DNA from: Zetaproteobacteria bacterium
GTDB taxonomy: Bacteria > Pseudomonadota > Zetaproteobacteria > Mariprofundales > Mariprofundaceae
Length of the DNA stretch: 35,141 nt
Direction of reading: 5' to 3'
Assembly: GCA_003696795.1 (NCBI GenBank)
Contig: RFFT01000036.1
Span: 69,128 to 104,268 of the forward strand
Positions 7,329 to 15,233 of this stretch are shown piece after piece (the first letter of the stretch is position 1; the number at the start of each line of letters is the position of its first letter). The position numbers were made by a program, and so were the translations under genes. Under the pieces are notes generated by a model. That model did no database searches, was not told the origin of the DNA, and saw only the letters and a list, made by a program, of their open reading frames with translations.

Positions 7329-10300
7329 GGCTTCACTCCCACATGCTTCGCACGCCAACGCGCGACACGCGCCAAGCCGTGTGCCAACAGCGAGTAGGCA
7401 GCGGGAACGACCACCAGCGTCAACAACGTTGAGGAAATCATGCCGCCGATCACCGCCACCGACATCGGGATCGTCATCTCGCTGCCCGACCCCAAGCCCA
7501 TCGCCGCCGGCAACATGGCAAACACGATGGTCAACGACGTCATCAGCACCGGCCGCATGCGAATGGGACACGCCTCGCGCAGCGCCTGATCGATCGCCAT
7601 GCCCTGGGCACGGTACTGATTGGTCAGGTCGATGAGCAAAATCGAATTCTTCGCGACCAGCCCGACCAGCAACACCAGGCCGATCATGGAAAAAATGTTC
7701 AAGGTATGGCCGGTCATCACCAACGCCGCAATACCGCCGGCAATGGCCATCGGCTGGGCCAACAACAATACCCAGGGCTGGGCGAAGGAATTGAACTGGC
7801 TGGCCAACACCATGAAGATCAGGATCATGGCCACGCCGAAGGCAAACATCATGTTCTTGCCCGTCTTCTTGTATTCGGAGGCCTGGCCGGTGTAGACAAT
7901 GCGATAGCCGGGCGGCAGCAAATCCCGCGCCGCCGCGTTCACCCGTGCCACCGCATCGCCCAACGGCAGCGTTGGCGCCGAATAAAACATGCCCGCATAC
8001 CTCAGATCCATCTTCTGGATCACCGCCGGCCCCAGACGCGGCTGCCAGCTGGCGATCGTATCCAGTCGCACCTGCGTCCCTTGTGGGGTGCGTAGATAAA
8101 TCTTGCGCAGATCCGCCGGCTGCTGCAGCTGGCCGTCCCCCGCCCGCAAGCGGATATTGTAGCGGTTGCCGTCGCCGGGCTGATCATTGTAGCGAGCCAC
8201 ATCGTATCCACCCGCCAGCACGCCCACGGTCTGCGCGATATCCGCCGCCGCGATACCGAGATCGCGCGCGCGCATGCGGTCCACCTGCAACACCAGTTGC
8301 GGCAAATCAAGCTGCAAGTCGAGGTCGAGCTGACCCATGCCGACTATCGCGTCGAGCCTGCGCTTGAGCGCATGCGATAGTCGCGCCACCTCGCCCAGGT
8401 CGGGGCCGGTCAGAGCAAACTGCAACGGCTCCCCGCGCTGACCTCCGCCAACCAGGGGCACCTTCACCGCAAAGGCGTGCAGTCCGGGAATCACATTCAA
8501 CCGTTGCTGGATCGCGGGTAGAATCTCCCACTGCCGGCGCTTGCGCTCCGCCTTCGGCGACAGACGGACAAACACCATGCCCTGGTTGACCTGGCCACGC
8601 TGTCCCGCACCAATCATGCTGAAATAACTGCGCACATCGGGATCGGCGCGCAGAACCTCCTCCACCGCCCGCAACCGCGCATCCGTGTCGCGAATCGAGG
8701 CGCCCAGGGGAGCCTTGAAAATCACCATGAATCGCCCCTCGTCCTCCTTGGGCACAAACCCCTTGCCGATCACCCCGAACAACGCCGTGCTGGCGAGAAA
8801 CAACGCCAGCGCCCCCAGCAACACGCTCCAACGATGCGCAAGACACCACGCCAAGAGCGTACGATAGACACGATCCAGCCATTGAAAGGCCCGATCGAAC
8901 CCGCGATACCATGCGCCATGCGCCTTGCGCACGATGAGATAGCGCGAGCAGAGCATTGGAACCAGGGTCAGCGCGACAAACAGCGACGCGAGCACGCCAA
9001 ACGTCACGATCACGGCGAACGCGTTGAAAAAGCGACCGACCATGCCGTCCATGAAAATCACCGGTGCGAAAATCGCCACAATACTCAAGCTGGCCGCGGT
9101 CACCGCAAATGTCACCTGACGACTGCCGTCCAACGCGGCTTGCCGCGCATCCGGCGCCAGCCCCTGTTCGCGATGCCGATAGATATTTTCCAGCACAACG
9201 ATCGCATCATCGACCACCACCCCGATCAGCAGCAGCAATGCGAGCAGGGTCATCAGGTTCAGCGTGAATCCGAAGGCATAGGCCACCGCGATCGAGGTGA
9301 GCATGGATACCGGAATCGCCGCAGTCACGATCACCGTTGCACGGAAGTTTTTCAGAAACACCAGCACTACCGCGAACGCCAACAACACCGATTCGATCAG
9401 ATGTTCCTTGAGTCCATCGACGATGCCCTGAATGATTTCGCCATCGTTGGATGCGATTTGCAAACGCATGCCCGCCGGCAAGGCCGGTACGATCTCCTCC
9501 CGCAGGCGCCGCTTGACTTCGTTCACAATGGCCACCGCATTGCTGCCGGTCACCTTGACCACGCCGATTCCCACCGCCGGTTTGCCGTTGAAGCGCGCCA
9601 ACTGCCTGAAATCGGCGATGCCGTCCTCGATGCGCGCAATATCCGCCAGCGTAATCACATTGCCCGCCCGCGCGCGAACCACCATGGCGCGAAGCTGGCG
9701 CAGGGAATGGAACTCCATATCCAGCTTGATCATGTATTCCCGCTTGCCGCCGGTCAGGAATCCACCGGGAAACTGAACATGCTCGCGCCGAAATGCAGCG
9801 ATGACCTCCGGAATCGACACACCAAGCGCGCGCATGCGGTCCAGATCAAGCCAAACACGGATCGTACGCTTGCGCTCCCCCGCGATTTGCACCTCGCCCA
9901 CACCGCTGATGTTCTCCAGCCGTTTCTTGATCACATTGCGCGCGTACTGATTCAATTGCTGCAGCGTGCGGTCGCCGGTCAGCGCCAGCCACAGGATCGG
10001 GGCAGCTCCCACCTCGACCTTGGCAACCACTGGAGGATCGCTGTCCTTGGGCAATGCGCTGACCACCTGATTCACCTTGGCCTGCACCTCATTGAAGGCC
10101 ACATCGATATCCTTGGACAACAAAAATTGGATGGTGACCACCGATACGCCCGGCGAGGAGTACGAAATCACATGCTCAATACCGGGGATGCTGTTCACCT
10201 TTTCCTCGATCAACGAGGTCATCGATGCATCGACAATATCCGGATCCGCACCCACTTGCACGGTGGTCACCGAAACCATCGGGAAATCAACCGTGGGAAA

Positions 10301-10408
10301 GCGATCGACACCAATGCGCTGATAGCTGATGACGCCAAACAGCACCAACAGCGCCGACATCATCCAGGCCAACACATGACGCTGAATGGAAATGGCGGGA
10401 AGATTCAT
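7325..10408 (-). CDS. RND-family efflux permease (HAE-1-like)
   Basis: Proton-driven inner membrane pump of the AcrB/MexB class, 1027 residues, exporting amphiphilic compounds through a tripartite complex. It has the two-fold RND layout: one TM segment near residues 12-28, a large periplasmic loop, a TM cluster about 335-545, a second loop, and a last TM cluster from about 850. The proton relay looks intact: the Asp pair in GVVVDDAIVVLENIYRH and the Lys in LVAKNSILLIDLTNQ. FVPKEDEGRFMV after the central TM is also typical. The start is the ATG at 10408, overlapping the fusion-protein stop by one base (TGATG). Heavy-metal-specific motifs are not obvious, so I call it HAE-1-like rather than CzcA-like; the substrate is unknown. 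Confidence 0.94.
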   Translation of the reverse strand: MNLPAISIQRHVLAWMMSALLVLFGVISYQRIGVDRFPTVDFPMVSVTTVQVGADPDIVDASMTSLIEEKVNSIPGIEHVISYSSPGVSVVTIQFLLSKDIDVAFNEVQAKVNQVVSALPKDSDPPVVAKVEVGAAPILWLALTGDRTLQQLNQYARNVIKKRLENISGVGEVQIAGERKRTIRVWLDLDRMRALGVSIPEVIAAFRREHVQFPGGFLTGGKREYMIKLDMEFHSLRQLRAMVVRARAGNVITLADIARIEDGIADFRQLARFNGKPAVGIGVVKVTGSNAVAIVNEVKRRLREEIVPALPAGMRLQIASNDGEIIQGIVDGLKEHLIESVLLAFAVVLVFLKNFRATVIVTAAIPVSMLTSIAVAYAFGFTLNLMTLLALLLLIGVVVDDAIVVLENIYRHREQGLAPDARQAALDGSRQVTFAVTAASLSIVAIFAPVIFMDGMVGRFFNAFAVIVTFGVLASLFVALTLVPMLCSRYLIVRKAHGAWYRGFDRAFQWLDRVYRTLLAWCLAHRWSVLLGALALFLASTALFGVIGKGFVPKEDEGRFMVIFKAPLGASIRDTDARLRAVEEVLRADPDVRSYFSMIGAGQRGQVNQGMVFVRLSPKAERKRRQWEILPAIQQRLNVIPGLHAFAVKVPLVGGGQRGEPLQFALTGPDLGEVARLSHALKRRLDAIVGMGQLDLDLQLDLPQLVLQVDRMRARDLGIAAADIAQTVGVLAGGYDVARYNDQPGDGNRYNIRLRAGDGQLQQPADLRKIYLRTPQGTQVRLDTIASWQPRLGPAVIQKMDLRYAGMFYSAPTLPLGDAVARVNAAARDLLPPGYRIVYTGQASEYKKTGKNMMFAFGVAMILIFMVLASQFNSFAQPWVLLLAQPMAIAGGIAALVMTGHTLNIFSMIGLVLLVGLVAKNSILLIDLTNQYRAQGMAIDQALREACPIRMRPVLMTSLTIVFAMLPAAMGLGSGSEMTIPMSVAVIGGMISSTLLTLVVVPAAYSLLAHGLARVARWRAKHVGVKP

Positions 10409-11472
10409 CAATGCGCCGCCTGAATGCGCACGCGCGCACCGTCGCTCAAGAATGCCGCGCCGGTTCGGGCCACGCGCACGCCGGGCTTCAGCCCCTCGCG
10501 AATCTCAACCCAACCCGCCCTGCGCACACCGGTGCGCACCCGCTGCGCACGCGCCCGGTCCCCTTCGATTCGATACACCACCTCGCCCTCGGGCCGCAGC
10601 ACCACACTTTCCTCGGGCACCACCACGGATGCCGGATGTCTGGCCAGCACCAGCACCGCCACCACGCTGCCGCCTGGGCGCCATCCTCCCGGATTACGCA
10701 CGTGACAGCGCGCAAGCAGCGCGTTGGATGCGGCCCCAATCATCGGCGTAAGCTCATCGACCCTTGCCTCCACCACCCGCCGCGAACCCGGCGCATGGAG
10801 TCGCACGGACATGCCTGGCTTGACCATCGAGACGCGGGTTTCGGGAATGGTGATCGACACGACCAAGGTGTCATCCTGCACCAACTGAAACATCGGCTTG
10901 CCCACACCGATATAGTCCCCTGCCGCAACCCAACGTCGCTGTACCACACCCGCCATCGGCGCAACAATGCGGGTGCGCGACAGGTTGTGCCGTGCCTGCT
11001 CCAGCCTGGCTGCGGCCGCAGCCTGCGCCTTGCGCAAGGCGGTCAACTGCGCTTCGGCTTGCTCCAGCATGGTTTGCGACACGAAATTCTGGCCAGCCAG
11101 CTTGCGGTATCGGTCCACCAGGCGCGATTGCGCGCGCAGCTGTGCGCGATTGCGTGCCAGTGCCGCTTGCGCTTGGCTGACCGCCAGCCGCAAATCGCGA
11201 TCATCCAGTGTCGCAAGCAATGCGCCTTTGGCCACGACATCGCCCACATCTGCCCGCACCGATTGAACCCGCGCGGGTACCTCAGCCGCCACTATGGTCG
11301 ACTGCGGGTCCTCAATGCGGCCCAACGCCTCCTCGACAACCTCCACGTCACGCGTGCCGCTAGTGGTCGTGGTAATGGTGATCGCTCGCTCCGGTTGCGA
11401 ACCCGCTTGCCCATGGTCGCCGGAGCACGCCACCAAGATGGCGAGCATGAGCCATGGCAGCATCCTAGGCAT
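10408..11472 (-). CDS. RND efflux periplasmic adaptor (membrane fusion lipoprotein)
   Basis: Periplasmic adaptor linking the RND pump to the TolC channel. The 354-residue protein starts with a lipoprotein signal peptide whose lipobox is LVAC (Cys16). A biotinyl-lipoyl half-motif follows (RVQSVRADVGDVVAKGALLATLDDRDL, about 65-95). Next comes an alpha-helical hairpin rich in Gln, Ala and Arg (about 95-165), then the second lipoyl half (IVAPMAGVVQRRWVAAGDYI), then beta-barrel and membrane-proximal domains ending in GARVRIQ. The ATG at 11472 has GGGAGG 5 nt upstream and overlaps the tetR stop by 8 nt. Regulator, adaptor, pump and channel therefore form one coupled operon. Confidence 0.93.
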   Translation of the reverse strand: MPRMLPWLMLAILVACSGDHGQAGSQPERAITITTTTSGTRDVEVVEEALGRIEDPQSTIVAAEVPARVQSVRADVGDVVAKGALLATLDDRDLRLAVSQAQAALARNRAQLRAQSRLVDRYRKLAGQNFVSQTMLEQAEAQLTALRKAQAAAAARLEQARHNLSRTRIVAPMAGVVQRRWVAAGDYIGVGKPMFQLVQDDTLVVSITIPETRVSMVKPGMSVRLHAPGSRRVVEARVDELTPMIGAASNALLARCHVRNPGGWRPGGSVVAVLVLARHPASVVVPEESVVLRPEGEVVYRIEGDRARAQRVRTGVRRAGWVEIREGLKPGVRVARTGAAFLSDGARVRIQAAH

Positions 11473-12079
11473 GGCTCCCTCCCCGCGCGTTCAGCCCATC
11501 GAACAGCAAGGCGAACAAGGTGCGTCCGCTGTCTCGAATATCGACAAAGCGGTCGCCGGGCAAATGCTTGAGCGCCGGCCAATTCTGAAACAGAAATACA
11601 TTCAGCGCCGCGATCGCGGCGGCCATATGCCCCGCATCCACATCCCGCCGCACTTGGCCCTCCCGCTGCCCTTGCGCCAGCAACGCCTGCACCAGGTTGA
11701 AATAGCCGGCGAACACCTGTTCCGCAAGCTCCCGCCCGCGGGCGTGATCGCCATCCAGCAATTCCCGCAACACCAGCCGGGCAAGACAATCATGCTCCAA
11801 TAGATGCTCCAATTGCGCCCGGGCGAAATGCGCGAGCTTCTCCCTGCTATCGCCCTCGGCCTGATGCAGCTCGGTCAACAGCGCCTGGATATCTTCCAAC
11901 GCGTAGCGGAGCACGGCGAGATAGAGCGCCTTCTTGGAAGGAAAGTGATGGTAAATATTGGCCTTGGATACGCCAGCCGCAACCGCGATCCGTTGCATCG
12001 AAACGCCGTCATAGCCATGCGCCGCGAACAAAGGCTCCGCCGCCCTGATAATCTGTTCGGCACCCGTTGTTCGCTCCAT
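11465..12079 (-). CDS. TetR/AcrR-family transcriptional regulator of the efflux operon
   Basis: One-component repressor, 204 residues. The N-terminal TetR DNA-binding domain is clear: helix 1 around AAEPLFAAHGYDGVSM, then the helix-turn-helix RIAVAAGVSKANIYHHFPSKKALYLAVL (about 28-57). The C-terminal ligand and dimer domain is all-helical and matches no ligand class I can recognise. I start at the ATG at 12079, which has AGGGGG 5 nt upstream; a GTG two codons earlier would sit on the ribosome binding site. It is the first gene of the efflux operon, 11 nt downstream of an 18-bp operator-like dyad, so it very probably represses its own operon until an efflux substrate binds. Confidence 0.93.
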   Translation of the reverse strand: MERTTGAEQIIRAAEPLFAAHGYDGVSMQRIAVAAGVSKANIYHHFPSKKALYLAVLRYALEDIQALLTELHQAEGDSREKLAHFARAQLEHLLEHDCLARLVLRELLDGDHARGRELAEQVFAGYFNLVQALLAQGQREGQVRRDVDAGHMAAAIAALNVFLFQNWPALKHLPGDRFVDIRDSGRTLFALLFDGLNARGGSHA

Positions 12080-12090
12080 GCGCACCCCCT

Positions 12091-12108
12091 ACTGACCGTT
12101 CGGTCGGT
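12091..12108. promoter_or_regulatory. TetR-type operator
   Basis: On the minus strand ACCGACCGAACGGTCAGT is an inverted repeat with one internal mismatch around an AA centre, built on GACCG/CGGTC half sites typical of TetR-family operators. It lies between the -10 element and the tetR start, where bound repressor would block transcription. Confidence 0.75.
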
Positions 12109-12137
12109 AATTTAACCCGATGCCTGCACGCACGCAA
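12109..12137 (-). promoter_or_regulatory. Promoter of the efflux operon
   Basis: On the minus strand TTGCGT (12137-12132) and TAAATT (12114-12109) are 17 nt apart. The operator at 12091-12108 follows the -10 immediately. Seven T of the preceding terminator lie just upstream of the -35 and could act as an UP-like element. Confidence 0.65.
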
Positions 12138-12138
12138 T

Positions 12139-12168
12139 AAAAAAACGCGCCCCGAGGGAGCGCGTTTT
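12139..12168 (-). terminator. Intrinsic terminator of the nuo operon
   Basis: Starting 19 nt after the nuoN stop, AAAACGCGC pairs with GCGCGTTTT (9 bp) around a 9-nt loop and runs into a continuous T tract on the minus strand. Confidence 0.85.
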
Positions 12169-12186
12169 CAGTACAGCGGCTACGCC

Positions 12187-13650
12187 TTAGAGCAAGCCCG
12201 CCACCGCCGCCCGGCAGGCATGCATCAACGGTTCCGGATACAGGCCAAGCACCACCACCAGCACGGTCATCGCAACGACCGTGGCCTGCATCGGCGGGGT
12301 ATCGTTGAAGTCGAAGGCCACCCTCGCCTCATCGAAATAGATGTACTTGACCACCCGGATATAATAAAACGCCGCGATGGCCGACATCATCAACGCAAAC
12401 ACTACCAGATACACATGGCCCGCCTTCACCGCGGCGATGAATACGGCGTACTTGGCCCAGAACCCGCCCAGAAACGGGATACCCGCCATCGAAAACAGCA
12501 ACAGCCCCATAGCCAAGGCATAGCCGGGGCGCGCCTTGGACAGCCCCGCGAAATCGTCGAGCAACTCGCCCTGAATGCCCTCGCGACGCATCAGAATGAT
12601 GACCGCAAACACGCCCATGGTCATGAACAGGTACACCGAAAGATAAACCATCATACCGGCATATCCCTCGCCATTGGCGGCGATCATGCCGAGCATGACG
12701 AAACCCACATGTCCGATCGTCGAATAGGCCAACATGCGCTTGATATTGCGCTGGGCAATCGCCGCCAGGTTACCCACCGCCATGGTCAATACCGCCATCC
12801 AGGTTAGCACCTCGGTATATTCGGACTGCACACTGGGCAGCGCGTCGATCAGGATACGCGCGAACACCACCAGCCCCGCCACCTTGGGCGCAACCGACAT
12901 AAACGCGGTGACCGGCGTCGGCGCACCCTCATATGCATCCGGCGTCCACATATGGAACGGTGCCATCGACACCTTGAACGCAAGCCCTGCGAGCACAAAC
13001 ACCAACGCCAGCAACAACGCCGCATGATCGGTATGCTCGGCATGCGCAAGAACCCCGCCGATGGCTTTGAAATCGAAGCTGCCGGTAATGCCGTAGAGAA
13101 AGGTCACGCCATACAACAGCATGCCGGAAGACAACGAACCAAGAATGAAGTATTTCAGCGCCGCCTCACTGGAGCGCAGCAAACTGCGCTGATAGCCGAC
13201 CAGGACATAGACGCACAAGGCCATCAACTCCAGACCGAGATACACGGTAATAAAATTGTTGCCGGACACCATCAGCATCATGCCAAGCATCGAGAACAGC
13301 ATCAGCACATAATATTCACCCACATGCTGCTCGCGCTTCATGTATTCCATGGAAAGGATGATGCCGAACAGGGTGCCGCCGTAAATCAGCAGCTTGGCGA
13401 AACTGGCGAACGGGTCGAGCACAAACATGCCATAGAAGGCAAGCAGGCGCTCAGGCCCGGATTGACCCAGGGTCGCCAGCAATGCAATCACGACCACCGC
13501 CACGCTCAGCCAGGCGGTGATGGATTTCTTGTCGCGCGGAATGAACACATCGATGAGCAACAGCGCCATGGCCAGCACGGCCACGATCATCTCCGGCAAC
13601 AAGGCCTGCAAATGCTCGGGAAACGGAAACGGGAAGCTCACATTCGCCAT
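12187..13650 (-). CDS. nuoN: NADH-quinone oxidoreductase subunit N
   Basis: Antiporter-like proton-pumping subunit of complex I, in the inner membrane. The 487-residue length and about 14 predicted TM segments fit the family (E. coli 485). It has the Mrp-antiporter-type core with YEGAPTPVTAFMSVAPKVAGL in the middle of the protein and the NIKRMLAYSTIGHVGFVMLG discontinuous-helix region. The ATG at 13650 has AAGGA 5 nt upstream. It is the last gene of the operon, 12 nt after nuoM, and is followed by a terminator. Confidence 0.97.
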   Translation of the reverse strand: MANVSFPFPFPEHLQALLPEMIVAVLAMALLLIDVFIPRDKKSITAWLSVAVVVIALLATLGQSGPERLLAFYGMFVLDPFASFAKLLIYGGTLFGIILSMEYMKREQHVGEYYVLMLFSMLGMMLMVSGNNFITVYLGLELMALCVYVLVGYQRSLLRSSEAALKYFILGSLSSGMLLYGVTFLYGITGSFDFKAIGGVLAHAEHTDHAALLLALVFVLAGLAFKVSMAPFHMWTPDAYEGAPTPVTAFMSVAPKVAGLVVFARILIDALPSVQSEYTEVLTWMAVLTMAVGNLAAIAQRNIKRMLAYSTIGHVGFVMLGMIAANGEGYAGMMVYLSVYLFMTMGVFAVIILMRREGIQGELLDDFAGLSKARPGYALAMGLLLFSMAGIPFLGGFWAKYAVFIAAVKAGHVYLVVFALMMSAIAAFYYIRVVKYIYFDEARVAFDFNDTPPMQATVVAMTVLVVVLGLYPEPLMHACRAAVAGLL

Positions 13651-13662
13651 TGTCGTCCTTCC

Positions 13663-15219
13663 TTATTTCGCGGCCATCGCCAGCGCGGCGGCCCCGATTT
13701 TCGATGTTGTGGCCTGCTCGATCAGATGGCTGACCGACGCATGCATCACATCCAGCACCGGCACGGGATAAAAGCCAATCCACACCACCAGCACGATCAG
13801 CGGCACGAAAAAGCCGAACTCGCGCACACTCAAGTCGGGCATGCCCTTGACCGTGTCCTTGGTCAGATCGCCCATGATCACCCGCTTGTACATCCATAGC
13901 GTATAGCATGCGGAAAGCACCACCGAGGATGTTGCGAAAATCGCGACCCATTTCGACGAGAGTGCGCCCAGGTGCAGACGAGCGACCTCCGAGGCGTCGA
14001 AGGTGCCGATCAACACCATGATCTCGCCAATGAACGCGGATGCGCCCGGCAGTGCCACGTTGGCCATGCAGAACACCATCATCACCGCCGCGAACACCGG
14101 CATCACATTAACCACCCCACCGTAGGCCGCAATCTCGCGCGTGTGCAGCCGGTCATACAGCACGCCCACGCACAGAAACAGCGCCGCGGCCACGAAACCG
14201 TGACTGATCATGCCGATGATCGCCCCCTCGACGGCCTGTTGGGTGAACATGAACGTACCCAGCGTCACAAAACCCATGTGCGCGATCGACGAGTACGCGA
14301 TCAGTCGTTTCATGTCCTTTTGCATCATCGCCACCAGCGAGATATAGATGATCGCGATCAGGCTCAACAAGACCACAAAAGGCACGAAATACTGGGACGC
14401 ATCTGGCAGCATCGGGAGCGAAAAGCGCAGAAATCCATAGGCCCCCATCTTCAGCAGAATGCCGGCCAGGATCACTGAACCGGCGGTTGGCGCCTCGGTA
14501 TGCGCATCCGGCAGCCAGGTGTGCACCGGCCACATCGGCACCTTCACCGCAAACGCGATAAAGAACGCGATCCATAGCCAGAACTGCCAGGTGAAGTCGA
14601 AGGGATAGTCCATCAGCTCCAGCATCGAGAAGGTATGGCCTGCCTTGAAATACATCGCCAACAGCGCCACCAGCATCAGCACAGAACCCGCGAGGGTATA
14701 GAGGAAGAACTTGATGGTGGCGTAGACGCGATTTTTGCCACCCCAGATACCGATGATCAGATACATCGGAATCAGCATCGCCTCCCAGAAGAAATAGAAC
14801 AGCACCGCATCCAGTGCTGCGAACACACCGATCAGGGTCGTTTCCAGCACCAGGAAGGCGAGCATGTATTCCTTGACCCGGGTCTGGATGCACTCCCAAG
14901 CCGAAATAATGCAGATCACGGTCAGAAGGCTGGTCAGCAGGATAAACGGCATGGAAATGCCGTCCACGCCCAACTGGTAATTGATATTGAATGCCGGAAT
15001 CCAGCGATGAAACTCCTCGAACTGCATATGCGCCGTTGAGGTGTCGAAATAGATCGCCAAGGGTAGCGTGGCCACAAAGGTAGCCACAGCCACAGCCAAG
15101 GCGGCCCAGCGAACCGCCTGATCGCCACGCACGAACAGCCAAATGAACAGCGCGCCGACCGTGGGCAGAAAAATACTCAGGGACAGAATCGGAAAGTCCA
15201 ACACGTTATGAAGTTCCAT
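13663..15219 (-). CDS. nuoM: NADH-quinone oxidoreductase subunit M
   Basis: Second antiporter-like proton-pumping subunit of complex I, 518 residues (E. coli NuoM 509), strongly hydrophobic with about 14 TM helices. Typical segments are WIPAFNINYQLGVDGISMPF, the WLPDAHTEAPTAGSVILAGILLKMGAYG region containing the conserved channel residues, and KDMKRLIAYSSIAHMGFVTLG. The ATG at 15219 has a GGGGGAGAGG site upstream. It lies 14 nt after nuoL and 12 nt before nuoN. Confidence 0.97.
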   Translation of the reverse strand: MELHNVLDFPILSLSIFLPTVGALFIWLFVRGDQAVRWAALAVAVATFVATLPLAIYFDTSTAHMQFEEFHRWIPAFNINYQLGVDGISMPFILLTSLLTVICIISAWECIQTRVKEYMLAFLVLETTLIGVFAALDAVLFYFFWEAMLIPMYLIIGIWGGKNRVYATIKFFLYTLAGSVLMLVALLAMYFKAGHTFSMLELMDYPFDFTWQFWLWIAFFIAFAVKVPMWPVHTWLPDAHTEAPTAGSVILAGILLKMGAYGFLRFSLPMLPDASQYFVPFVVLLSLIAIIYISLVAMMQKDMKRLIAYSSIAHMGFVTLGTFMFTQQAVEGAIIGMISHGFVAAALFLCVGVLYDRLHTREIAAYGGVVNVMPVFAAVMMVFCMANVALPGASAFIGEIMVLIGTFDASEVARLHLGALSSKWVAIFATSSVVLSACYTLWMYKRVIMGDLTKDTVKGMPDLSVREFGFFVPLIVLVVWIGFYPVPVLDVMHASVSHLIEQATTSKIGAAALAMAAK

Positions 15220-15233
15220 TACCCTCTCCCCCG

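Noticed and set aside
8834-10423. Plus-strand frame of 529 codons
   Set aside because: Antisense shadow of the RND pump; His/Arg/Asp-rich sequence without domains, while the minus-strand pump has intact functional motifs.
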